A stretch of 64,000 nucleotides of DNA, taken from NCBI RefSeq assembly GCF_024701975.1, contig NZ_JANLNM010000012.1, positions 79,226-143,225 on the forward strand, read 5' to 3'. Origin of the DNA: Variovorax sp. ZS18.2.2. Lineage in GTDB: Bacteria; Pseudomonadota; Gammaproteobacteria; Burkholderiales; Burkholderiaceae_C. A program made the translations under genes and the position numbers. Of this stretch, positions 1-9,247 are shown piece after piece; position 1 is the first letter of the stretch; the number at the start of each line of letters is the position of its first letter. The notes beneath the pieces were generated by a model. It was not told the DNA's origin. It did no database searches and worked only from the letters and a program-made list of their open reading frames with translations.

Positions 1-1
1 G

Positions 2-598
2 GTCGACCTTCCGGAGATCGCCTTCGTCGGCCGATCGAACGCGGGCAAATCGACCGCCATCAACACGCTCACCCAGCAGACGCGCCTGGCCTTTGCCTCG
101 AAAACGCCGGGCCGCACGCAGCACATCAACCTGTTCGGCATCGGCAAGCAGAAGGTCGACGACGCGGTGCTGGCTGACCTCCCCGGCTACGGCTACGCGG
201 CCGTGCCGAAGGAAGCCAAGCTGCGCTGGCAACGCGTGATGGGCAACTACCTCATGACGCGCGAAAGCCTGCGAGGGGTTGTCCTGATGTGCGATCCGCG
301 CCACGGTCTGACCGAGCTCGACGAGATCCTGCTCGATGTGATCCGCCCGCGCGTGCAACAAGGCCTCAAGTTCCTCATCCTGCTGACCAAGTCGGACAAG
401 CTGACGCGCAGCGAGGGCGCCAAGGTGCTGTCGATTACGCGACTCCAGGCCGGCGGCGGCGAGGTCAAACTGTTCTCGGCGCTGAAGAAGCAGGGCGTCG
501 GTGACGCAGCCCAGTTGCTGTGGCAGTGGGTGCACCCGGAAGGCGGCGCGGCGCCGGCTGAAGCCCAGGAAACGCCGGAGCCACCGGAAGAGACCTGA
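2..598 (+). CDS. engB: Ribosome biogenesis GTPase EngB/YsxC/YihA (5' end outside window)
   Basis: Partial TRAFAC-class GTPase needed for large ribosomal subunit assembly. The reading frame is open from base 2. The P-loop (GRSNAGKS) lies at its start, followed by the G2-region Thr in KTPGRTQ, a G3-type DLPGYGYA in place of DxxG, and the G4 motif TKSDKL, all typical of EngB. The C-terminal tail is acidic and rich in Pro, Glu and Ala. About 198 codons are visible, so only a short N-terminus is missing. It is not linked to the gene downstream by overlap; an 80-bp gap follows. Confidence 0.95.
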   Translation, partial: VDLPEIAFVGRSNAGKSTAINTLTQQTRLAFASKTPGRTQHINLFGIGKQKVDDAVLADLPGYGYAAVPKEAKLRWQRVMGNYLMTRESLRGVVLMCDPRHGLTELDEILLDVIRPRVQQGLKFLILLTKSDKLTRSEGAKVLSITRLQAGGGEVKLFSALKKQGVGDAAQLLWQWVHPEGGAAPAEAQETPEPPEET

Positions 599-680
599 GG
601 CCGAACGGCTGCATTGACCGTCCCGCCTGCTCCGTTCACTATCAAAACAATAGCGACAGTCAACCAAGGAGACAAGAAGC

Positions 681-1592
681 ATGATCGAGACCTTCCAACG
701 CAGCCTGCCCAACGGCACCACCCTGAGCTGTCGCACGAGCGGCAAGCCGGGCCAGCCGCTGATGGTGTTCCTGCACGGTTTTCCCGAGGCCGCGTTCATC
801 TGGGACGAACTGCTCGATTACTTCGCGGACCCGGCCCACGGCGGCTACCGCTGCGTGGCGCCCAACCTGCGCGGCTTCGAGAAATCCAGTTCGCCGACCG
901 AGGTGGCCGAGTACAAGGCGCACCTGCTGATCCAGGACATCCAGCAGCTAGTCGCCACCGAAAGCGCCGACGGCACGATGGCCGCGCTGGTCGCCCACGA
1001 CTGGGGCGGCGCCTTCGCCTGGGGCTACGCCAACGCCTTCCCCGAGCAGGTCGGCAAGCTGGTCATCATCAATTCGCCGCACCCCGGCACCTTCACGCGC
1101 GAACTGCGCAACAGTGCGGCGCAGCAGCAGGCCAGCGCCTACATGCACTTCCTCGCGCGCCCCGATGCCGAGGCGCTGCTCGCGGCCGATGACTTCAAGC
1201 GCATGTGGCCCTTCTTCACGCTGATGAAGGCCGGCTCCGATGGCTTCGGTTGGCTGACCGAAGAAGTGAAGCAGCGGTACCGCGAGGTCTGGAGCGCAGG
1301 CCTCACCGGCGCCTGCAACCTCTATCGCGTGACGCCGATGAAGCCGCCACTGCCGGGCCAGACCGTCGACGGCATTCCGGTACTGCCGCGCGAACGGTTC
1401 ACGGTGAACGTGCCGACCTTCGTGTTCTGGGCGCTGGACGACGCGGCGCTGCTGCCGGGCCTGCTCGAAGGACTCGAGGAATACGTGCCGAAGCTCGAGG
1501 TCAAGAAGGTGCCCAACGCGACCCACTGGATCGTGCATGAGCAGCCGCAGCTGGTCGCGCGCGAGATCGAGGCCTTCCTGCAGCGGAGCTGA
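681..1592 (+). CDS. Alpha/beta hydrolase, epoxide hydrolase-like
   Basis: A 303-residue soluble hydrolase of the epoxide hydrolase/haloalkane dehalogenase branch. The oxyanion-hole motif HGFPE is at residues 32-36. The nucleophile elbow has Asp instead of Ser (HDWGG, Asp about 107), which is the mark of this branch. A cap region follows. An Asp in WALDD (about 250) and a His in NATHWIVHE (about 283) complete a likely triad. The start is chosen on a good ribosome binding site (AAGGAGACAAGAAGC). Its substrate cannot be read from the sequence. Epoxide hydrolase is favoured over dehalogenase because of HGFPE. Confidence 0.85.
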   Translation: MIETFQRSLPNGTTLSCRTSGKPGQPLMVFLHGFPEAAFIWDELLDYFADPAHGGYRCVAPNLRGFEKSSSPTEVAEYKAHLLIQDIQQLVATESADGTMAALVAHDWGGAFAWGYANAFPEQVGKLVIINSPHPGTFTRELRNSAAQQQASAYMHFLARPDAEALLAADDFKRMWPFFTLMKAGSDGFGWLTEEVKQRYREVWSAGLTGACNLYRVTPMKPPLPGQTVDGIPVLPRERFTVNVPTFVFWALDDAALLPGLLEGLEEYVPKLEVKKVPNATHWIVHEQPQLVAREIEAFLQRS

Positions 1593-1602
1593 TTCCTGGA
1601 AA

Positions 1603-1662
1603 CCGTTCGGGCTGAGCCTGTCGAAGCCTTGCGCGGTGCTTCGACATGCTCAGCGTGAACGG
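1603..1662. repeat. 60-bp dispersed palindrome
   Basis: An imperfect inverted repeat: the arm CCGTTCGGGCTGAG..CTGTCGAAGC meets GCTTCGACATGCTCAG..GTGAACGG around a short loop. It lies between two convergent genes, so it may act as a two-way terminator. From general knowledge, palindromes of this style are scattered through Comamonadaceae genomes. Confidence 0.7.
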
Positions 1663-1670
1663 GTCGGCCT

Positions 1671-2555
1671 TCAGTAGATCTTCGGCTCGCCGTCGGGGCG
1701 AGTTTTGAAGCGACGGTGCACCCAGTAGTACTGGGATGGCATCGCATCGATGTACCCCTGCAGCCGCTCGTTCATGAGGGCCGTGTCGGCCTCCACGTCG
1801 TCGGTAGGGAAGTTCTGCCACGCAGACTTCACCTCGATCTCGTAGCCGCCGGGCGTGAGCTTCGCCACCACCGGCACCACCTTGGCTCTGCCCAGCCGCG
1901 CGAAGCGCGACAGCGAAGGCACGGTCGCGGCCTGCACGCCATAGAACGGCACGAAGATCGTCTGGTCGCGGCCGAAGTCCATGTCGGGCAGCAGGTACAG
2001 CAGCCCGCCCTTGCGCAGGCCCGAGAGCACCGGCTTGATGCCGTCCACGCGATTGAGCGCCGCCACGTCACCGAAGCGGGTGCGGCCTTCGCGAATCCAA
2101 TCGTCGACCATCGGGTCACGCTGCGTCGTGTAGATCGTGGCCGAGGGCCGCGCCGTGTGCATGGTGAGCGCCGTGGCCGCTGCATCGAGGCCGTAGAAGT
2201 GCGGCGCGAACAGGATCATCGGCGTATCGCCCTCGGCGATTTCGCGGATCTCGGACGCCGAGCCCACGATCTTCAAGCGGCTCGCCACGACCTTCTCGGG
2301 CGCGTGCCAGAGCCAGCTGCGGTCCAGCCATGACTGCGCGACGAAGACGAAGGTCTCGCGCGCGATGGCGCGGCGCTCGGCTTCCGATTTTTCAGGGAAG
2401 CACAGGGCGAGGTTTCGGTCGACCACGCGCCGCCGCGGCACGGCGATGGTGTGCAGCAGGCGGCCGAGGATCTTGCTGAAGCCGCGCACCACCGGCAGAG
2501 GCAGCGGTGCAAGCACCCGCATGAAGCCGATACCAAGTCGGGAGCTGAGGCTCAT
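1671..2555 (-). CDS. LpxL/HtrB-family lipid A acyltransferase (second of pair)
   Basis: A 294-residue member of the lysophospholipid acyltransferase family that adds secondary acyl chains to lipid A at the inner membrane. The catalytic HX4D motif is in APHFYGLDA, and a hydrophobic N-terminus (FMRVLAPLPLPVV) anchors it. The start is the ATG at 2555 because it overlaps the stop of the upstream acyltransferase (ATGA), which indicates translational coupling; further upstream the frame only shadows that gene. Together with its neighbour it forms a two-gene operon, as in many betaproteobacteria. Which acyl chain each adds cannot be told. Confidence 0.9.
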   Translation of the reverse strand: MSLSSRLGIGFMRVLAPLPLPVVRGFSKILGRLLHTIAVPRRRVVDRNLALCFPEKSEAERRAIARETFVFVAQSWLDRSWLWHAPEKVVASRLKIVGSASEIREIAEGDTPMILFAPHFYGLDAAATALTMHTARPSATIYTTQRDPMVDDWIREGRTRFGDVAALNRVDGIKPVLSGLRKGGLLYLLPDMDFGRDQTIFVPFYGVQAATVPSLSRFARLGRAKVVPVVAKLTPGGYEIEVKSAWQNFPTDDVEADTALMNERLQGYIDAMPSQYYWVHRRFKTRPDGEPKIY

Positions 2556-3448
2556 GGCGTCTGCTCCCCGGTGGCAGCTGCGACGGCCCGGTCGGCGCGC
2601 GGCTCCTTGTAGCGCGCGTAGTCCCAGACGTACTGGTCGGGCAGGCTGCGAATCAGGCGGCCGATGCCGTCGTTCATCGCCGCGGCCGCGTCTTCGACGG
2701 TGGCGTTCGGGTCGGTCAGCGCGGTGTCCACGATGGGCTCGAAGCGGATCACGTAGCCCGCGCCGCGCGGCAGCCGCTCGCACACGCTGAGAAAACACGC
2801 CGCACCGGTCTGCTGCGCGAGGCGCGGGAGCAAGGTCATGGTGTAGGCCGGCCGACCGAGAAACGGCACCCACACGCCCTGCCCCATCGGCGGCACCTGG
2901 TCAGGGAGGATGCCGGTGTAGCCGCCACTGCGCAGCGTGCGGATCAGGCCGCGCACGCCGGTGTTGTTGGTCGGCAGCGTCTGCAGGCCTGGCCGGTCGC
3001 GCGAGCCCGCGGCGATCAGATCGGCCATCCACTTCTTGCGCGCCGGACGGAACAGCGCGGTGATCGGGCCGAAGGCCTCGAAGAAGCGCTCGCCGATCGC
3101 CTGGCCGCACATCTCCCAGCTGCCCAGGTGCGGCGCAACCAGAATCACGCCCTTCTTCGCCCGCATGGCGGCCTCGAAGGCCTCGACGCCTTCCCAACGC
3201 ACCACGCGCGGCAGCACGCTTTCTCCTTGCGGTCGCAGCCACAGCCAGGGCAACTCGGACGCCATATGGCCGGCGGCGGCGATGGCCGGACGGTATTGGT
3301 CGGGGGCAAAACCCGCGCTTTCGGCATTGGCCTTGAATCGGCGGCGGTAGTCCGGCGCGCAGAACCAGACCAGCCAGCCCAGCATGGCACCCAGGCGATG
3401 CATCAACGGCATCGGCACGCGGGCAAGCAGGCGGAACAGGGTCATCAT
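2552..3448 (-). CDS. LpxL/HtrB-family lipid A acyltransferase (first of pair)
   Basis: A 298-residue acyltransferase of the same family, with the catalytic HX4E motif in APHLGSWEM and the second conserved block around FRPARKKWM. The N-terminus (MMTLFRLLARVPMPLMHRLGA) looks like a membrane anchor, which is why the start is placed at 3448 rather than 3595; no strong ribosome site marks either. It is divergent from metK, as in other Burkholderiales, and its stop overlaps the start of the second acyltransferase. Confidence 0.88.
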   Translation of the reverse strand: MMTLFRLLARVPMPLMHRLGAMLGWLVWFCAPDYRRRFKANAESAGFAPDQYRPAIAAAGHMASELPWLWLRPQGESVLPRVVRWEGVEAFEAAMRAKKGVILVAPHLGSWEMCGQAIGERFFEAFGPITALFRPARKKWMADLIAAGSRDRPGLQTLPTNNTGVRGLIRTLRSGGYTGILPDQVPPMGQGVWVPFLGRPAYTMTLLPRLAQQTGAACFLSVCERLPRGAGYVIRFEPIVDTALTDPNATVEDAAAAMNDGIGRLIRSLPDQYVWDYARYKEPRADRAVAAATGEQTP

Positions 3449-3665
3449 TGAAACGGGAGGGGAGTCAAAAAACGGACGCGCGCGCATGGTATTGCGCGGC
3501 TCGAATAGAATGCAAATTGTCGCCGAGTTACGGAACAACTTGCAGGGCGACAACCACAAGCGCGAAGCGATTGTGCCCCGCCGATTCTTCGGCATCTGCT
3601 AAAGCGTTCGCCAGGGCTCCGCAGAGTTGGCAACGCGCCAAACCACTTCAAGGAGCTTTGAAAAA

Positions 3666-4847
<1,182 letters not shown>

Positions 4848-4871
4848 TCCCTGGGCTTTCGCCCTTTTCAC

Positions 4872-4900
4872 GCAAATGCCGGCCCTGTGCCGGCATTTGC
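4872..4900 (+). terminator. Hairpin after metK
   Basis: A perfect 11-bp stem, GCAAATGCCGG with CCGGCATTTGC, around a 7-nt loop, starting 24 bp after the metK stop. The T-tract that follows is poor (GCTTCTGG), so intrinsic termination is likely but not certain. Confidence 0.65.
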
Positions 4901-4991
4901 GCTTCTGGCATACCCCAACGCAAATTTGCTGGTGGCTGGCGGCATTGTGTGTAAAACTTAAGCATCTTGTGAAAGTTTTACAAAGGCCACG

Positions 4992-5639
4992 GTGTCGCAA
5001 TTGCCGGTTCGTCCGCCTCCAGCCCCCGTCCAACCGCCTGATGCGCCCGGGGCGCAGCGCATCCATTCGGTCATCGACCTCTGGCTCGGGGAGCAATTGC
5101 GCAGAAGGCGGCAGGCGCTGGGCCGCTCGCTGCAGCAGGTGGCTCAGGCCTGCGGCATTTCGGTCAGCCTGCTGAGCCAGCTCGAACGCGGGCTGCGCTC
5201 CATCTCCATGCGCACCCTCGGCGCGCTGGCGCAGGAGCTGCAACTGCCCATCGAGACCCTGGTGCGCAACACCCAGTACAGCGAAGGCGAGGCCAAGGGT
5301 GCGGTGGCGCGCGCCGGCACGCACAAGCGCATCGACCTCGGCGACAAGGGCATCCACAAGGAAAACCTCACGCCGCCAGCTGCTGCGGGCGGCGTCGAGA
5401 TGTACCGCGCGGTGATCGATCCGGGCGGCTCCACCGGCGACGACCTGTTCTTCACGCGCAAGGGCGAGCAGGTCGGCTACGTCATCGAGGGCCAGCTCGA
5501 GCTCTTCGTGCAAGGGCAATTGCTCAAGCTCAAGGCCGGCGACAGTTTTTGCTACGACGGCGGCACGCCGCGCCGCTGGCGCAATCCCGGCACCACGCCC
5601 ACCACCGTCCTGTGGGCGATCACATGTTCACCCGGATGA
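4992..5639 (+). CDS. XRE-family regulator with C-terminal cupin (PuuR-like)
   Basis: A 215-residue regulator. An N-terminal HTH_3 domain (about 30-85, RRRQALGRSLQQVAQACGI, then SLLSQLERG) is followed by a cupin_2 domain (about 135-210, including GYVIEGQLELFV and AGDSFCYDG). This is the layout of PuuR, the repressor of putrescine catabolism. The start is GTG at 4992 with a Pro-rich leader. It precedes, on the same strand, an amino acid ABC transporter and a PuuB-like oxidase, so local control of those genes is likely. The ligand is unknown. Confidence 0.88.
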   Translation: MSQLPVRPPPAPVQPPDAPGAQRIHSVIDLWLGEQLRRRRQALGRSLQQVAQACGISVSLLSQLERGLRSISMRTLGALAQELQLPIETLVRNTQYSEGEAKGAVARAGTHKRIDLGDKGIHKENLTPPAAAGGVEMYRAVIDPGGSTGDDLFFTRKGEQVGYVIEGQLELFVQGQLLKLKAGDSFCYDGGTPRRWRNPGTTPTTVLWAITCSPG

Positions 5640-5739
5640 GCCCCGGCCCAACGGCGGGGCCATCCGACTGAAGCACCCAGGGCAGCGCTATACCCGCTGC
5701 CGCATGGCATCCGATCTTTTTTTCAAAGAGGAACTCACC

Positions 5740-6510
5740 ATGAAAATCGCTTCGTCCCTTGCAGCCTTCCTGCTGGCCACGCTGAGCATGGCCTTCGGTG
5801 GCCAGGCCTCGGCCCAGACCGTGCTGAAGGTCGGGTCCACGCCCACCGGCAACCCGTTCACCTTTCTGGACACCAAGACCAACACCATCGACGGCATCAT
5901 GGCGGACATCGTCAAGGCCGTCGGCAAGACCTCGGGCTTCGAAGTGCAGATCGAGCCGATGCAGTTCTCGGCGCTGATCGGTTCGCTCACTTCCAAGCGC
6001 ATCGACCTGATCTCGGCTGCAATGTTCATCACGCCAGTGCGCCAGGAAGTGGTGGACTTCTCGCAACCCATCTACAGTTACGGCGAAGGCATCGTGGTGC
6101 CCGTGAAGGACACCACCGCCTACCGCAGCTTCGCCGAGTTCAAGGGCAAGCGCATGGGCGTGCAGGTTGGCACCGCCTTCGTCGAGCCGCTGCAAAAGCT
6201 AGAAAAGCTCGGCATCTTCAGCGAGGTCAAGCTCTACGACACCACCGCCGACCTGATGCGCGACGCCAATGCCGGGCGCATCGACGCGGGCGTGCTCGAC
6301 TACCCCATTGCGGCCTACGCGATCTCGAAGAACGTGTTCCCGAACCTGCGCATGGTCACGACCTACCAGCCCACCATGGTCAACAGCATCGGCATCGCCA
6401 CGCGCAAGGGCGACACCGAAACCATGGGCAAGGTGAACGCGGCGCTCACCAAGTTGAAGGCCGACGGCAGCATCGACGCGATCCTCAAGAAGTGGGGCTT
6501 GAACAGCTGA
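5740..6510 (+). CDS. Polar amino acid ABC transporter, periplasmic binding protein
   Basis: A 256-residue family 3 solute-binding protein. The signal peptide MKIASSLAAFLLATLSMAF ends near QASAQ. The mature part begins with LKVGSTPTGNPFTF and has the typical DGIMADIVKAVGK and VVDFSQPIYSYGEG segments. The start is set at 5740 by the signal peptide and the ribosome site AGAGGAACTCACC. It is the first gene of a binding protein-permease-ATPase set. From context the ligand may be a polyamine-derived or cationic amino acid; this is inference. Confidence 0.92.
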   Translation: MKIASSLAAFLLATLSMAFGGQASAQTVLKVGSTPTGNPFTFLDTKTNTIDGIMADIVKAVGKTSGFEVQIEPMQFSALIGSLTSKRIDLISAAMFITPVRQEVVDFSQPIYSYGEGIVVPVKDTTAYRSFAEFKGKRMGVQVGTAFVEPLQKLEKLGIFSEVKLYDTTADLMRDANAGRIDAGVLDYPIAAYAISKNVFPNLRMVTTYQPTMVNSIGIATRKGDTETMGKVNAALTKLKADGSIDAILKKWGLNS

Positions 6511-6545
6511 GCGGCGCCAGCCCCGTCCACTGACAGGCCCCGCTC

Positions 6546-7196
6546 ATGAGCACCTTCCTGCACAACGTCTGGGAGTTCCTGCCGATCCTGCTCCAGGGCG
6601 CCAAGCTCACGGTGCTGGTGACGCTGGGCTCGCTGGTGATCTCCACGCTGCTCGGCCTGGTCTGGGCCGCGATGCGGGTCTCGGGCATCCCGTTGCTCGC
6701 CAAGATCAGCGCTGGCGTCATCAACCTGCTGCGCGGCATTCCGATCATCGTGCTGCTGTTCTTCATCTACTTCGTAATGCCCGACTTCGGCATCTCGCTG
6801 ACGGCGCTGCAAGCCGGCATCCTGGGCCTGGGCATCGCCTACTCGGCCTACCAGTCGGAGAACTTCCGCGCCGGCATCGAGGCTGTGGACCACGGCCAGG
6901 TGGAGGCCGCGCAGGCCATGGGCATGAGCTGGCGGCTCACGATGCGGCGCGTGGTGTTGCCGCAGGCCTTCAGGATCACACTGCCCTCCTACGGCAACAT
7001 CATGATCATGATGCTCAAGGACTCGTCGCAGGCCTCGACCATCACCGTGGCCGAGCTTGCGCTGCAGGGCAAGCTGATCGCCACCTCGACCTTCCAGAAC
7101 GCCACCGTGTTCTCGCTGGTGGCGCTGCTCTACCTGATCATGTGCGTGCCGCTCATCCTGCTGGTGCGCCACTTCGAGAAGCGGGGCAAGAAATGA
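6546..7196 (+). CDS. Polar amino acid ABC transporter, permease
   Basis: A 216-residue HisM/GlnP-type inner membrane permease with about five hydrophobic segments. The EAA loop is visible as EAAQAMGMSWRLTMRRVVLPQAF (residues about 119-141), where it contacts the ATPase. It lies 35 bp after the binding protein and its stop overlaps the ATPase start (ATGA), so the two are translationally coupled. Confidence 0.93.
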   Translation: MSTFLHNVWEFLPILLQGAKLTVLVTLGSLVISTLLGLVWAAMRVSGIPLLAKISAGVINLLRGIPIIVLLFFIYFVMPDFGISLTALQAGILGLGIAYSAYQSENFRAGIEAVDHGQVEAAQAMGMSWRLTMRRVVLPQAFRITLPSYGNIMIMMLKDSSQASTITVAELALQGKLIATSTFQNATVFSLVALLYLIMCVPLILLVRHFEKRGKK

Positions 7197-7924
7197 TCGA
7201 GATCCGCGGCCTGCAGAAGTCCTTCGGCAGCCACCATGTGCTCAAGGGCATCGACGCTTCGATCGTGCAGGGCGAGGTGGTCTGCATCGTCGGGCCTTCG
7301 GGCTCGGGCAAGTCCACCATCCTGCGCTGCATCAACGGGCTCGAGAGCTACTCGGGCGGCAGCGTCGACATCGACGGCCTGCGCGTGGACCGGCAGCACG
7401 CATCGATCAAGGCGATCCGCGCCGAGGTGGCGATGGTGTTCCAGCGCTTCAACCTGTTCCCGCACCGCACGGTGCTGGAGAACGTGATCGAGGGACCCGT
7501 CTACGTGAAGGGCGAAGACCGCTCCGCTGCCATCGTGCATGCGAAGGAGCTGCTCGCGAGCGTCGGCCTGGCCGACAAGGCCGCGGCGCATCCGCCCGAG
7601 CTCTCCGGCGGGCAGCAACAGCGTGTGGCCATTGCACGCGCGCTGGCGATGCGGCCCAAGGCCATCCTGTTCGACGAGCCAACCTCGGCGCTGGACCCCG
7701 AACTCGTCGGCGACGTGCTGCAGGTGATGCGCAAGCTCGCCGGCACCGGCATGACGATGGTGGTGGTCACGCACGAGATGCAGTTCGCGCGCGAGGTGGC
7801 CGACCGCGTAATCTTCATCGACGGCGGCGTGATCGTCGAACAGGGCCCCGCCGCCGCGCTGCTCAACAACCCGCAGAACCCGCGCACGCAGGACTTCCTG
7901 CGCCGCGTGCTCCATCCGATCTGA
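7193..7924 (+). CDS. Polar amino acid ABC transporter, ATPase
   Basis: A 243-residue GlnQ/HisP-type ATPase. The Walker A motif is GPSGSGKST (about 35), the signature is LSGGQQQR, and Walker B plus the catalytic Glu is AILFDEP, followed by the H-loop His in VVTHEM. The start is the ATG that overlaps the permease stop; an upstream in-frame ATG lies inside the permease and is rejected. It completes the transporter. Confidence 0.95.
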   Translation: MIEIRGLQKSFGSHHVLKGIDASIVQGEVVCIVGPSGSGKSTILRCINGLESYSGGSVDIDGLRVDRQHASIKAIRAEVAMVFQRFNLFPHRTVLENVIEGPVYVKGEDRSAAIVHAKELLASVGLADKAAAHPPELSGGQQQRVAIARALAMRPKAILFDEPTSALDPELVGDVLQVMRKLAGTGMTMVVVTHEMQFAREVADRVIFIDGGVIVEQGPAAALLNNPQNPRTQDFLRRVLHPI

Positions 7925-7933
7925 AGGGCCTCC

Positions 7934-9241
7934 ATGCCGAGCCAGTCATCGCAGGAATTCTTTCCGCTCACCCCGTCGCTCTGGGCCGCCACCGCGGTGC
8001 CCGCACCGCCGACCACACCGCTGGATGCCGACACGCAGGCCGACGTGATCGTCATCGGCGCCGGCTACTGCGGCCTCAGCACCGCCCTGCACCTGGCCGA
8101 GCGCGGCGTGCGCGTGGTCGTACTCGAAGCGAAAGAGATCGGCTTCGGCGGTTCGGGCCGCAACGGCGGCCAGGTCATTCCCGGCCTCAAACACGACCCG
8201 AGCGACTTGCTGCGGATGTTCGGCCCCGAAGAGGGCCAGCGCCTGGTCGACTTTGCCAAGGGCACGGCCGATGCGGTGTTCGAGCTGATCGACAAGCACG
8301 GCATGAACGTGCCGCGCGCGCGGCAGGGCTGGATCCAGGGCGCCCACACGCAGGCCGCCTTGCAGCTCGCCGAACGCCGCACGCGCGACTGGCAGGCGCA
8401 GGGCGTCGCGGCCCGCCAGCTCGACCGCGGCGAGACCGCGCGCCTGCTGGGCACCGACAAATACGTCGGTGGCTGGCTCGATCCGCGCGGCGGCGGCGTG
8501 CAGCCGCTGAGCTATGCGCGCGAACTGGCGCGCGCGGCGCAGGCGGCCGGCGTGGTCATTCACACCGACACGCCGGTGACGCAACTCACCCAGGCCAACG
8601 GCAAGTGGCAGGCCTCGACCGGCCGCGGCGTGCACGTGACGGCCGAGCGCGTGGTGATGTGCACCAACGGCTACACCGACGACCTGTGGCCGGGGCTGCG
8701 CAAGACCATCATCAACGCGAACTCGTTCCAGGTCGCGACCGAGCCACTGCCCGAGGCCGTGCGCAAGACCATCCTGCCCGAAGGCCACGTTTCGTCCGAC
8801 GCGCGCAACCTGCTGCTGTACTACCGGCTGGACCACACCGGCCGCTTGCTGATGGGCGGCCGCGGCACCTTTCGCGAGCCCGATGCCGGCCAGCCCGGCG
8901 ATTGGTCGCACCTCGAGCACGTGGTCGCCAAGCTGTTCCCGCAGACGGCCGGCGTGCCCATCGCATACCGCTGGTGCGGCCATGTGGCGATCACGCGCGA
9001 CTACCTGCCGCATCTGCACGAACCCGCGCCCGGGTTGCTGATCGACATCGGCTGCCAGGGCCGTGGCGTCGGCCTGCAAACGCGCATGGGGCAGGCGCTG
9101 GCGCAGTACATCGCCACCGGCGACAGGAAGGCCCTGCCGGTGCAGCCGTCGGACATGCGGCCGTTCCCGCTATATGGCCTGCGGCGCCTCTACGTGTCGG
9201 CCGTGATCGGCTGGTACCGCATGACCGACGGCGGCGTCTGA
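7934..9241 (+). CDS. FAD-dependent amine/amino acid oxidase (PuuB-like)
   Basis: A 435-residue DAO-family flavoprotein. The Rossmann FAD motif VIVIGAGYCGLSTALHLAERG lies at residues about 38-58, and the ADP-binding stretch ends in VVVLEA. The segment GFGGSGRNGGQV is the one found in gamma-glutamylputrescine oxidase and related oxidases. The C-terminal block GCQGRGVGLQTRMGQALAQY closes the FAD site. It starts 9 bp after the ATPase stop, so it belongs to the same operon. Oxidation of an imported (glutamyl)polyamine or amino acid is inferred. Confidence 0.88.
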   Translation: MPSQSSQEFFPLTPSLWAATAVPAPPTTPLDADTQADVIVIGAGYCGLSTALHLAERGVRVVVLEAKEIGFGGSGRNGGQVIPGLKHDPSDLLRMFGPEEGQRLVDFAKGTADAVFELIDKHGMNVPRARQGWIQGAHTQAALQLAERRTRDWQAQGVAARQLDRGETARLLGTDKYVGGWLDPRGGGVQPLSYARELARAAQAAGVVIHTDTPVTQLTQANGKWQASTGRGVHVTAERVVMCTNGYTDDLWPGLRKTIINANSFQVATEPLPEAVRKTILPEGHVSSDARNLLLYYRLDHTGRLLMGGRGTFREPDAGQPGDWSHLEHVVAKLFPQTAGVPIAYRWCGHVAITRDYLPHLHEPAPGLLIDIGCQGRGVGLQTRMGQALAQYIATGDRKALPVQPSDMRPFPLYGLRRLYVSAVIGWYRMTDGGV

Positions 9242-9247
9242 GTTTCT

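Noticed and set aside
3449..3665. A SAM or SAH riboswitch before metK
   Set aside because: The leader has small hairpins, but I could not match the conserved core of any known SAM or SAH class.
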